Shown: positions 11,701-21,072 of the stretch, one piece after another
Numbering within the stretch: position 1 is the stretch's first letter
Layout: each line of letters opens with the position of its first letter
NCBI GenBank assembly: GCA_000310025.1
Contig: FN649731.1
Location: forward strand, 1,619,244 to 1,668,155
DNA: 48,912 bases
Source: Ectocarpus siliculosus
Lineage: Eukaryota; Sar; Phaeophyceae; Ectocarpales; Ectocarpaceae
Reading direction: 5' to 3'
Notes under the pieces: generated by a model
Database searches by the model: none
What the model was told of the DNA's origin: nothing
Seen by the model: only the letters and a program-made list of their open reading frames with translations
Program-made: the position numbers and the translations under genes

Positions 11701-14700
11701 GGGACAGCCCACAAACTACCCAGCCAGCCTTGTAGCACTGTTTACTGTTCGTTCGTCCGCGCTTGTCCTCGACGGCACCGGAGAGAGAGGGAAACGGAGA
11801 GAGCGAGAGGGTAGGGGGAAAGACAAAAGTGTGCAGCAGCAGTCGCAGCAGCAACCAGTAGCAGCAGCAGCAGCATGCAGCGGTATATATGGAGGCAGCA
11901 CAACAAAAATCGTCAGGGCAGTGCCCGTAAGCTTTGGGGGCTGGCGGTGATGTTTGCTGCGAGAGAGGAGGGAAGCAAGGCGGATCAGAGACGAGAGACA
12001 CGGGAGGGGGAGAGAGGGAAGGAGACAGGAGCCTGTTCGTCTCGGAACCAAAACACATACTTGGGGCTCTGGGGCCCCAAATATAAATTTGCTCACGATT
12101 CATGCATTCTGGCCCAAAAGTCCCCTCCGATATAAAACCCGATTCATCCTCTTTTCGGGATCTTCCACTGGATTTACGCATTTTTGAGTTTAAAATAACT
12201 CTACTACGAGATGCGTTTACATGAGTCCCCCCCCCCCCCCCCCCCAAGGATTCTACGGTGCACCTCGAACGACCACTCATCCATCCCATACGCACTTGTC
12301 CAAGATGCCCCCCTGAAAGTTCGGGAGCGCTATCCTGGCGGTGTTGGAGATGGCCAGGCACGCGAATGCCACCATGAAGAAGGGCCAGTGCGGGCCGGCG
12401 AGGCGGAGCGCCCTCTTGAAGTAGGTCAGCGTCGACAGGTTCTTCTCGTCCCGCAACCCCTTGTCCCCCCTCAGCGCGCCTTCTGCACCGCGGCGGTCCT
12501 AAGGAAAGGGAGGAGGAGGAGGATGATGTTGACGATGACCCCCCCCGGGGTGTGGTCAGAGGGGCGTTGGGTGGTTGGAGGACAGCATACATCACGCACG
12601 AGAACGTAGACCAACACGTACCCCACTTGTACAAAACAATATCATTTTGAGATACCACACACACCAGCACGTACAACACGTTAAGAAAATGACAGGGTAT
12701 TATTTCTTATCTCCGAGGACTGGGTGAAACCCGATGTACGTTGAGTTTACGTAAGCGTGTTGAAGTGCTTAAGGGATGGCAGAACACGAACTTTGATGTT
12801 GACAAGTTTTGAAAACAAACCCAAGAGCACCAGAAAGGCACACGAGAGACACAAGACCAGTCGGGAGGCATCGCGAAGAACAGAAATCGTTGATTCTCGC
12901 ACAGGGCGGCGGCAGAGGCTTCTCAAAATATACATTTCACGCGTCTACCTCCACACGCCTCCTTTGAAATCAAGATAAAAATTCACACCATTCTAAATTC
13001 AGGTCAAAATAGCCAGGCACTCAAATAAGCTCTGTGTCGCCAGGAACCTGGTGCATGGTACTTATATCACTAGAGGACATCCTATAGCAATGGGGGGCGC
13101 GTGTTGGCGCGTTCAAATCTCCTTCTGTGGTGGTGATATCCCTCGATACCGTAGTAGCGGCCTACAATCTCCGCAAATCTCCGCAAATTAGACCGACACC
13201 CAGTGTCTTCTACTGCTTGTGCTCGACGCCACCGACCCCAATCTCCTGAACTGCGCGTTTACAGCAGTAGCTGATGCCACTAGCTACTGCTGACAACCCT
13301 CCGTTCTGGGGTTTACGGTCCGTGGCGGTGAGCACGGCTGTGACAAATGTTGGATGCCGCTTGGTTCCGGCGCAGATCTCGGACTGTTTTCAGAGGCTGC
13401 TGCGACCTTCGATATTTCAGCTCCAGTAGCAAACCTGAACGTGCCAACACGCACGACGCCTCTTGATCGTGTCCTCTATTAGTACTAATTACCAGGTTCC
13501 TCAGGGGGGAAGGTTATTTTCTTTATGTTTGGTTAAAGTATAAGAAAAAGAGCCAGCGCCAAAACCCCCTATTTTGCCCCCCCTTTTTAACACCGAACAT
13601 TGCCCCCCCCTCCCGGTGTTTGCCATCGGAGTTGGGTTTTCGTCGCTTGGCAACGACGTTGTAAAACAAGCCGATCACTTCGTGAGCTCGGCAACCAGGT
13701 TGTTACACAGTGCTTACAGCTGTCTCTGGAAGTAAAAGCACCAGAAAATAAATTAAGTCATACGCAGCTGTCATCCGCACGCAAGGAGGTAAGCGCAAGA
13801 TACCGAACACCCTTAGCAGGATGCAGCGCACCCTTCATGAGACTCGCCGAATACCTCACGGCGCTTCGCGCTTGGTGATGTGAGAGCCTGGTCCGGTGAG
13901 AACCCGGCATGCTCCGTCCCAGCTTTGTAGGGATGCGAGGTCAGTGGTCTAACGACTACGGCATGCACGACTATGAGTACACCCCCCCCTTAACACCGAA
14001 CATTGGGTGATGTCAATGGCATCGAAACGTTTATGGAGGTTTTCCAACAACAGTCTTCTCGGCCAGAGACAGCAATGCCAGGAAGAACCCTTTTTTTTCA
14101 TGTATTGACAAAATATCTTCCTCCATGGGAATATACCTCAGTACAACATGCCTGTTGAGCTGGAGTGCATTGCTCTACATGTATGGAAGAAACTTGACGG
14201 CATATTCTCCCGATTTTTTTTTTTGTTTAAGTGCGTGTAGATGATTCAGAGGGTGCTTTGAGCAGAGGCGTGGTTGTACTAACAACCTTTTTAACCCTGC
14301 TTCATGCCAAAAACCTCACAGTACAACGAAAAACACACTAAAATAAGCTTCGTCAGATTGCGCGCACCTTTTTCTCGTAGCAGGAACGGCAGAGATCGAA
14401 ATCGCAGAGCTTGCACCTCCACCCCTTGGCGTCTTGACTCTTGATTCTCTGCTGACATATGTCGCACCGATGTCCGGCCATCGACCCCGGGAACAATCTA
14501 CGAAAAATCGCCGTCATGTTACATGATCCGTGGATGATGATTCGAGGTGAAATTAGCGGGTGTGACGGAGCGAAAGAGGAACAATATAAACGAAGGGAAA
14601 GAAACTGTCGCCGACGGAAGGGGGCGCGGGGAGGGGGGGGGTATCCTTCTCAACCTAAGCGTAGCTCGGGGTGAATCACCATAGCCTGGGCGCTGTCTCC

Positions 14701-17700
14701 GTGCCGCGGTCCCATCGACAACAGGGGCGACAAAGGTGTCTGCGCGGGTGAAGGAAAGAGAGAGCATGGTGACTGGAGCAGGCTGTATGTACGAGGGGGC
14801 GCACGGCTGGCCGAAAATTAACAAGCCTCGAACACGAGGCACTCCGCCCAGCCCAGGAGGGCGCGTGTTTGCGTGCGCAACAAGTTGCACCATCTCGAAA
14901 AGGCCAATACAGCTCCGCTCGATTGGCGACTGTGGGGGTGATCGGGACAAAAACGTCTGGGGAACACCGTTCTTCCGCCATTTACGTCCTCCATGGCGAC
15001 TGTTGTCCCCGATGCATTGTCGCCCAACTGCCGTAGGAACGGAACTTCTTTATACAATTGACGCCAAGCGATCGAACCGACACCTTGGGCTCTAAACCTA
15101 GCCAAACCAACCCGTGCTTCCGAAGCGCAATGCTATATGCTGCTTGGGGAATCGTAGAAACCCAGGTAGCTCCGCTGACGCTATTTATGAATTCACTGCG
15201 AATTTATCCTAGGCCCTTATCTAAGAGTAGATGTGGATTTTATTGTGGTACATTCAGAAAAATAACGAAGAAGCGTGTAGATGTAGGTGTTGGCTTCATC
15301 ACCTGTGGGGGTGAAGAGAGGGCTCCAGAAGACCCTCCTCCATCGTCGCGTCGGCGACGAGCTGGTTGAGGGCCCACACCATCGCGTTCAGCCACAGAAC
15401 GCCGATCCCCATGAGAACCCCCTCTGGAACCTCCTTCGTGAAGCGAAACCTCACGCATTTCACGCCAGTGTACACCTGGGCGTGGGACAACAGAGGGCGG
15501 GGGGGCGAGCCGGGGGGGGGGGGATGCATGTGAATTTTTTAAACAGATACAAGAAAAATCTGAGCGAATGCGGTCGGAGCTTTTGTTTAAACCGAAACCA
15601 AAGATCACCCAATTTTTCTTTGGGAGCGACCTCCATCCAACCCACGGGAACGGCCCACGGATCCGAGGCCGACGCCGGCAGACACGCGTCCACAAGCAAG
15701 AGGTACACCGCCACACACTCGCCGTTTTCCTGCAATAACGATCCCCCATGACCGAACGACCCACCTGCATGGCCGTGCTCAAGGCAAACATGACGACGAG
15801 AAACGCGCTCTTCTTCCTCTCGGCGAGCGCCTCGGCCGCCTCGGCCGCCTCGGCCGCCGCCCGCTCCGCCTCCTCCTTCTCTCGCTCCCTCCGCGCCCCG
15901 TCTGTCTCGATCTCCGTCTTCGTCACCTTGTCCCCCTCCCCGGCCGCGACAGATTTTTCCTCCGACGCGCCTCCGTTGATGGACAACCCGCCACCGTTTT
16001 CGTAACCGCTGCTGTTTACTTCGTCGCTCCTGCCCGCGCCCCGGCCATGGGTGCTCGACAACAGCGGCTGGTGCAAGGACTCTCCTCCCTCCAAAGAGTT
16101 GAGGTCCGACGACGGGGCTTGACGCCGGCCGCTTGTGCCTCCTCTTCCTGCACTTGTGGCTGACTCGCTGACGTGGGCGGGAGGGTATCGGAGGGGGGAG
16201 ACGGGTGGAGAGGAATCATCCGCAATCCGCCGAAGGAGAAACTTGCCTTTGAACGCTTCGCTCAAGGCTACACACGGATACGCGCGCTTAGAACCCAGGG
16301 GAAAAAAAACTTAGTTGAGGCGGGGAGGGGGGGTACTGCTGCAGGTTTTGTTTCACTTCCGTCGCACCGTCCATTGGATGCTAAACGTAAAAGTGGCATG
16401 GCACCCTACTAAGTAAGGGCTGCGAGCCCTCTTTTGCAACAAAAAGCTCGCCACTGGGTACTGTGGGCCCGCCGCGGGCTTGTAACGAGGCTTCAGATGG
16501 GCGACAATGTGAATCGTTTGTTGTTTTGTTTTTGTTGTTTCTCACATTAGCTCTATAGTCCACAAAAATGGGGAGCCCCTGGTCGCAAAAACCCGGCACA
16601 TACGACGACGCCGCGGGGAAACAAAACAAAAATAGGTACAAACCACTCGGATAAAGAAAACAAAATGATAGAAAGAACAGCTACCGCACCGACCGGTCGA
16701 GAAAAGAGCCCTCGGATACCGATCAAAATAAAACAAAACAAAATAAAGAAAAAAATAAAAAGGAGGACGCTTCCTACACCCCCGCCTAAAATATCAAAGG
16801 GTGACGTACCAGCACCAGACACTACGCACCAGGGCATGAGAGTAATGGAGGCAACAGAACAAAGAGGCGGCAGATGGGCAGACAGCCAGATATATAAAAG
16901 CAAAAGCAACAGCAAAAGGGAGATCAAGGTACCCAACAAGGCAGAGTAGGCAGGGAGGACATGAAAAAAGAAGCACATCGTGTAGGGAGCCGGTTGACCA
17001 GCGATCTCGGCCCATCTCGACTGTCTCCTGGTGCAATGTTCCCTGTCCCCCCCGACAACAAAAAAAACTACAACTTACCCGTAGCCAAAGCAGCCGCAGA
17101 CGCGGCGCCAGAGAGATTTCTTCTTCCCGACCACTTGGTTCGTCCGCCCCCGTCCGGCACGGGAGGAGTTGCCATCAGAGGCGTTGCCGGCACCGCTCGC
17201 CGTCGACGCGGGAGCCGTGTTTGGCGGTTTTCCTTTCGTGGCCGCCAAAAATGCGATCAGCGGCAGCACCGACAGCCGCGCGACCACAAGCAGCAGAATG
17301 TCGGCGGTGTCCTTGGAGAAGTTCTGGGGGGCGTTTGGCGATCGGGGACGGGATGGTGGTGGGGGATGCAACGGGAGCGGGCGGAAAAGAAAAAAACGCG
17401 GGTTTTGGGTACGTTTTGCTGAGAGGGAAGGGGGGGGTGAAGGTGCGCAGGCAAGGGGGTGCGTCCTTGTGGAAGACGAGGAGACGTGTGTCCTGAAGCT
17501 TAGCGGTCGTCGCCGCGACGAAACAAGATGGTGAAGCACACTCCCTAGACCCGAAGCAGAGTTCTAAAAAAACAGAGCGCCGGAGCGCCAAGTATCCGCT
17601 CCTGCCGCTGCGCGATGCTCAAGCATTCACGGAAACCAAAAGCAAAGCAGGTTGTATCGTACTTCGATTGTCGAACGGCAGGGACAGAGGTAAAAACAAT

Positions 17701-18072
17701 ATTCGCAGACACCAAAACACGAAAAGATACACGTGGATGCACGCCTCGTTCTCGGGGGAGAGCCGCAAGGACTGAAAACCCCAACGCACCGACAACGAGG
17801 GGCTTCGACCTGCGGTCACAAACACGCTAAAAAAATGTGACTGTCAAAAAACAAACCTGATCTCCCCACACGTGCTGCAGCATGACCAGCGGGCCCCACG
17901 ACCGGGGAGCCCACGAATGGACCACCCCGTAGAGGGCCACGGCGCAGCCCACGTCCGCGACGCCGATTAGGCAGGCCACGCACACCAGGAAGGACGAGGC
18001 GGAAACGTCCGTGTAGGAGCGGATCGCCTCGAACAGCGAGACGTCCGCGGTGCGCATCCGTCGAGGCGGCAT
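736..18072 (-). CDS. TAP-like ABCB half transporter with a zinc-finger insert (multi-exon)
   Basis: ATP-driven exporter of the ABCB/TAP-like (ABCB2/3/9) type, expected as a dimer in an internal membrane, moving peptides or another solute. Exons, 5' to 3' on the minus strand: 18072-17857, 17323-17079, 16260-15765, 15475-15303, 14497-14368, 12498-12296, 10606-10438, 10082-10011, 8979-8836, 8341-8215, 7632-7437, 6412-6359, 5935-5773, 5557-5441, 5012-4906, 4267-4158, 3766-3691, 3275-3221, 2819-2728, 1952-1829, 832-736. All junction phases agree, giving about 1055 residues. The order is N-terminal membrane helices, Cys-rich finger (386-416), ABC membrane domain (about 445-725), ATPase domain (about 775-1015) and an acidic tail. 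The start ATG at 18072 is the first good candidate before a hydrophobic segment; an upstream in-frame extension is possible. The exon holding the stop lies below 736 and was not resolved; read-through of the last donor would stop near 680. No key ATPase residue is missing, so the gene looks functional. Confidence 0.88.
1829..5557 (-). CDS. ABC transporter exons 14-20: ATPase (nucleotide-binding) domain
   Basis: Seven exons encode a complete ABC ATPase. The Walker A motif is GRSGSGKTT (about 815-823) in 5557-5441. The Q-loop is IVAQDTQLF (Gln 863) in 5012-4906. ITYG and the helical subdomain are in 4267-4158. The signature LSGGQ (921-925) is in 3766-3691, Walker B ILLLDE (Asp 945, Glu 946) in 3275-3221, the D-loop SALDAESE crosses to 2819-2728, and the H-loop VLVAHR has His 981. 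The domain closes with [17 protein letters not shown] in 1952-1829. All catalytic residues are present, so this is a canonical, active-looking site. Each motif sits on its own small exon. Confidence 0.93.
1953..2727 (-). other. Intron of the ABC gene
   Basis: GT donor at 2722-2727 (minus GTAAGT) and AG acceptor at 1953-1955, preceded on the sense strand by a run of about 17 C. It joins the first two bases of the H-loop Arg codon to its third base. No repeat or RNA seen beyond the homopolymer. Confidence 0.75.
5773..12498 (-). CDS. ABC transporter exons 6-13: core membrane domain
   Basis: Eight exons (12498-12296, 10606-10438, 10082-10011, 8979-8836, 8341-8215, 7632-7437, 6412-6359, 5935-5773) encode the type-1 exporter membrane domain. 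Family signatures include [15 protein letters not shown], the [17 protein letters not shown] helix, [20 protein letters not shown] (the exporter consensus of a phase-shifted FF/FD followed by TG.L.SRL), [43 protein letters not shown] and [15 protein letters not shown] before the ATPase domain. The 54-bp exon 6412-6359 is easily missed but is needed for phase and for the YWNMINNS motif. Intron phases are 2, 0, 0, 0, 1, 2, 2, 0 in order. Confidence 0.88.
6258..6309. repeat. (CAG)17 microsatellite
   Basis: About seventeen uninterrupted CAG units, in the intron between ABC exons 6412-6359 and 5935-5773. On the transcribed (minus) strand it reads CTG. A plus-strand reading frame there would give polyglutamine, but it is not part of a supported gene. 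Confidence 0.95.
7921..7945. repeat. Short CAG array
   Basis: Seven to eight CAG-like units in the intron between ABC exons 8341-8215 and 7632-7437; the sense strand reads CTG. Confidence 0.85.
7975..8130. repeat. Imperfect inverted repeat in an ABC intron
   Basis: The segment around 7976-8002 (GTAGGGGGCCCTCC then ATAGTGCC) and the reverse complement of 8101-8129 (GGGGGGCCCTCT then ACAGTGCC) match at most positions. Transcribed RNA could fold back with a loop of about 100 nt. A third related core (ATAGTGCCGGTGCC) lies at about 8056-8070. It may be a decayed foldback element. Confidence 0.55.
8693..8765. repeat. CAG/AAC/CAC triplet array
   Basis: CAG units pass into about fourteen AAC units and then CAC units. 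The array lies in the intron between ABC exons 8979-8836 and 8341-8215, where the sense strand reads GTG, GTT and CTG. Confidence 0.9.
9313..9530 (-). other. Intronic open frame of unknown origin
   Basis: In the intron between ABC exons 10082-10011 and 8979-8836, a 66-codon frame on the same strand reads [16 protein letters not shown] and later [20 protein letters not shown]. It is purine-rich, unlike its surroundings, and is preceded on the sense strand by a run of 13 C. No splice pair fits it into the transporter, whose flanking exons already join in phase. It may be a fragment of a mobile-element protein; I do not recognise the family. Confidence 0.3.
11080..12200. repeat. Recurrent ATATAAAACYCGAYTCAT motif region
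   Basis: Related short sequences recur in the intron between ABC exons 12498-12296 and 10606-10438. Examples are TTTAAAACTCGACTCATG near 11145, CATATAAAACTCAG near 11221, AATATAAATTTGCTC near 12080 and GATATAAAACCCGATTCAT near 12130. Each is followed by GCATTTTTG or a similar string. This suggests a diverged small repeat. The interval also holds a CAG-rich stretch at 11836-11880, whose sense strand reads CTG. Confidence 0.4.
12725..13020. repeat. Dispersed repeat family R2, copy 1
   Basis: The core at about 12770-12890 (ACTTTGATGTTGAC, GTTTTGAAAACAAACCC, AGAGCACCAG, ACACGAGAGACACAAGACCAG) is also found at 28008-28120 and, inverted, at about 29560-29650. After the core both direct copies contain TCTACC and CACCTCC/CCTCCAC-like blocks. 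Non-coding, in an ABC intron. No terminal structure was identified. Confidence 0.6.
13587..14005. mobile_element. SINE-like retroposon with 16-bp target-site duplication
   Basis: The 16-bp sequence TTAACACCGAACATTG occurs exactly at 13587-13602 and again at 13990-14005. These copies bracket about 387 bp, which is the hallmark of retroposon insertion. The 3' part (about 13702-13989) is repeated, diverged, at 23535-23820. On the minus strand it carries tRNA-promoter-like blocks: GTCGTTAGACCACTG near an A box position and GGGTTCTCACC, resembling a B box. Shorter relatives (TGGTCTAACGACTA) occur near 11110, with a weaker one near 7200-7310. It lies in the intron between ABC exons 14497-14368 and 12498-12296. 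Confidence 0.75.
14368..14497 (-). CDS. ABC transporter exon 5: Cys-rich zinc-finger module
   Basis: This 130-bp exon encodes about residues 377-420. It contains HRCDIC, then WRCKLC, then FDLCRSC, a C-x2-C-x13-C-x2-C-x4-C-x2-C pattern (Cys 388, 391, 405, 408, 413, 416) typical of ZZ- or DC1-like zinc-binding modules. The acceptor at 14498-14499 and donor at 14362-14367 keep phase with exons 4 and 6 ([15 protein letters not shown]), so the finger is part of the transporter and not a separate gene. It sits between the N-terminal helices and the core membrane domain, probably facing the cytosol. Animal TAP proteins have no such module as far as I know. Metal binding is inferred from the cysteine spacing. 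Confidence 0.75.
15303..16260 (-). CDS. ABC transporter exons 3-4: charged linker and helices before the finger
   Basis: Exon 3 (16260-15765) encodes a hydrophilic stretch of about 145 residues rich in Ser, Gly and Glu. It ends in an alanine/glutamate run ([20 protein letters not shown]) that should form a charged helix, then a membrane helix ending FALSTAMQ. Exon 4 (15475-15303) continues [12 protein letters not shown] and a long hydrophobic helix ([17 protein letters not shown]). The 5' edge of exon 3 is the least certain: 16260 keeps phase with exon 2, but its acceptor has a weak pyrimidine tract and stronger sites upstream do not fit the phase. Confidence 0.7.
17079..18072 (-). CDS. ABC transporter exons 1-2: N-terminal membrane region
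   Basis: Exon 1 (18072-17857) encodes 72 residues beginning [12 protein letters not shown], with a hydrophobic stretch at about residues 28-52 ([16 protein letters not shown], then VALYGVV). Its donor follows the codons for GDQ. Exon 2 (17323-17079) begins [14 protein letters not shown] and carries a second helix ([12 protein letters not shown]), followed by a Ser/Gly/Asn-rich linker and a basic Cys-containing patch ([16 protein letters not shown]). Exon 1 ends and exon 2 starts in phase 0. These helices would form an accessory N-terminal membrane domain like the TMD0 of TAP proteins. TMD0 assignment is by position, not by sequence similarity. Confidence 0.7.
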
Positions 18073-21072
18073 GTTTCTCTGAGGGGGGCTCTTCTCTGCT
18101 GGGCTGAGGGGCAGGCAGGAGGAGGGGGGGGCGGGGGTGCGGAGGAACATTTGTTTGAGAAGGAGAGCGGTGTGACTGACGGGAGGGAGCGGGACGCCTG
18201 CAGAAACGGCACCCGTCCGTTTGAGAGACGAATGCACTTTACCTCTTCCGCACGTGAGCACTCTGAGGTGTTCGGGTCTGGTGTACGGGGCGCTTGTGAA
18301 GCCAACGGAAGGGCGGGAAGGGGGCGGTTGGGGGGGGGTGCAGGCACGGCGGGGACTAAGGAACCGCCGCTTGTATCTTACCGGGGGGGAACTCGACTAT
18401 AGGAGGAGGTGTGTCTAGGAAATCTGTGACGGCTTGAATGTCCGAACCAGCTTTGCTAGCATGGGGTCGCGGGGCGATCGGCGTGCTCCAGAGCTGCAAT
18501 TTTGGGCATGTCACGGCGGTCGAAGCATGCGAGTGTTGCTCTTGATGGGCGTGTCGGGCAGATTCACGCAAAAGTGACGGGCGTCGCGGACCTTCAAAGA
18601 ATGCCAAGGTTCGAAATACGAGCTCCTTCGCTCGCCATGGACAGAAAAAACGTGCAGCGCAAATCAGCGTCGACTCAAGTCATGGTGTTGACATGACACA
18701 AGGACAACGTAGCCTAGCGTCTCTCACCCTTCTCCCGTGTTCTGCACTGCACGTGCTACAGAACGCCGTGAGACAAAAATATGGCACAATCTGCGAGAGA
18801 ATTCGGTGTCAAAAGTGTCCTCACTCGCTGAACTTCAATATGCGAGATGCAGCTCAGCTAACTACCGAGAGGCTGCAGGGGCGCGGCAAAGGGCGAGGCG
18901 CTGGGCTTGAACAGGGATCGGACCAAAGCTCCAAAAACTCTGCTGTGCATGCGCGCTGTAGTCAGCCCGTGGGGGCAAAATAAGATTGGCGGGACTGTTC
19001 AATGTGCGTGCAGGACCGTTCCGGATTTTCCGCGCGGTGCAATTGTCCAAGCTTCACGGACAATAAATCAGATCTCACCTCTGAAAGAAGGCAACGCTCG
19101 TATCACCGGAACACCTTGGCAGTGTAGGCGCTCCCTCGCTGCCGTGTGCTCGGTGGGTGTGTCTCGTGCCTGTTGCAGTGCACTGCTCTGGTCTGTGGGA
19201 AGGGTCTGTGAGGGGGTGGAGGGGGTGGTCGACACAGGGGCACCGGCGAATGTTCCATCCCCCCCGGCGTGGCAGCACAGAGAGCAGATCTCTGTCTTCA
19301 CCGCGGTGCACGGCATTGCGTTGCATTCTCTCTCTCCCTGCCGTTTTACGCGCGTGTTGTATTGCGTGTTCGTGTACCAAGCTTCTCGCTTGCCGCGTGG
19401 CGTCACCTGGTAAATTGACAAGAGTATCCACATGCGGTTCATTTGAAAACATCGTGTGTGAGAGGCGGAACAATCTTCGGTTGAACTGCTGGGACGATCT
19501 GTCGAAACGTTGTTGCACGCTGCCAGAGCGCTACGACGAGGAAGCAAGGGATGGCCTCTCCAGGCGAACCAAAGGGGGGCAGTCCTGCTGTGCTTGCTGT
19601 TTATGGTGGTGGTGATCGTGACAGCATCAGCAGCAGCAGGACTGCTGTTCCTGCCCCCCGCCGCCTGGTAGAAGCCTCCCTTCATCATCATGCGGCAAGG
19701 GCGCGGCCACAGCAACGAGGGCAGCACCGGGATAGCGGAGGGGTGATGCATGTCCCAGGCAGGATACTAGCCACGCTCCAGCGGAAATTTTGGGATAGCA
19801 ACAAGGCAAGTATTTTGTCGAGGAACGCAATCCGTCGTTTGGCTCGTGGGAAACGTCGGTTGCCCGACCTCCGACAACGGCGTCTACAAAGTCTCTACTC
19901 TGTTATAGGCAGCCTATGTACACCGTACCAATATCATGCGTTGACGACAGCCTTGGCTGTACTAGAGTAGATACTTATGAATGTGCATGTTTGCCGTCTG
20001 ACCCTGGTCGAGCGGAACTGCGTCCGGGAAACACCACGTGTAAGGGCTTTGGTACTTTGGTGCCCTGTCTGGTTCGGTTCCCCACTGCGGTGCGGCCAGT
20101 TTACTGACCGCTTCGGTTCAGCATAGGAAGCGCCGAAACAAAAGCTGGTATTCAGTACGAAGTAGAGTTTCCCAGTTCCCGGCCATTGTCCCTCAAGTTT
20201 CTTGATTAAAGGTTGTTTCATCCTCATACCTGCTGCATGCCACTGGTGGCAGTTTCGCGTATCCTCTCCAACTTCGATACTGTGGTTCCCGTGGTTGGTT
20301 TGCCTCACCCTCTTCACCGGTAGGGAGTGGTGAGTAGATGTAGACTCACACGCAGCTTGCCAACACCTACCTTCTAACATATTCAAACCCGGCAACGGCC
20401 AGAGCACGACGGAATCACTGCTGGTACTGCTTTATATGCCCTGTAGTTTCCCGGCACATGTGGGCACTGGGGAATGGTTGGCAATTTCCAATACTGCCTC
20501 TGGCAGACGCGAGGCTAGGGGGGAGGCAGTCCCGACACGGCGCAGCCGCGGGACTAGCCGTTTCGACCCACATGGATTACTTCGAAGTACGTAGTACGGT
20601 CGACCCCCCCACACACACAACAACGTGTGTGCGTAGAGCGCATCCCATGCACAGCGACTTTGAGTCTACCCCCACGTGCGACAATCGCCAAGCCATGTTT
20701 CAGCGACGCAGCAAGTAGTGACGATTGAAAAAGGTGGGGGCGAGAGTTAAAGGCGGGGCGCCAACAAACGTGTTGGCTTGGCGGCCTGCTCGAGGCGGGG
20801 AGCCTGGAACTCCGGCAAGAAGTAGGTGTATGGGCATCAAGGAGGGTGCATTGTCCCGAGGGATGTAAACCATGGCATTCCCGGAATCAAGTTTTGAATA
20901 TTGAAGATAATCCAAACGCCATTTCGTGTTCACCGTAAAGAGTGCATGGCACAACCCCCTTTGGCCGTTCTCCATATCCAGGTTACACAATCGCTCTTGC
21001 TCATGCCTCATCTGAAACACCCTAAATAACGTGTCCTGCCCCTTGGTTGTCGTGGGTGTTGGTCTTCCGCAG
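18073..21072. other. Spacer between divergent transcription units
   Basis: This 3-kb stretch separates the minus-strand ABC start (18072) from the first supported plus-strand exon at 21073. It should contain promoters, 5' UTRs and possibly an undetected first exon of the plus gene. A minus-strand GGTAAGAT donor-like site near 18376-18383 may end a 5' UTR exon of the ABC gene. A short CAG cluster sits at about 19625-19640. I could not support any gene, TATA box or RNA here. Confidence 0.5.

Noticed and set aside
11411-12679. 422-codon minus-strand open frame
   Set aside because: Its 5' part overlaps the true ABC exon 12498-12296 in a different frame and the rest is intron with simple repeats; the family sequence lies in the other frame.
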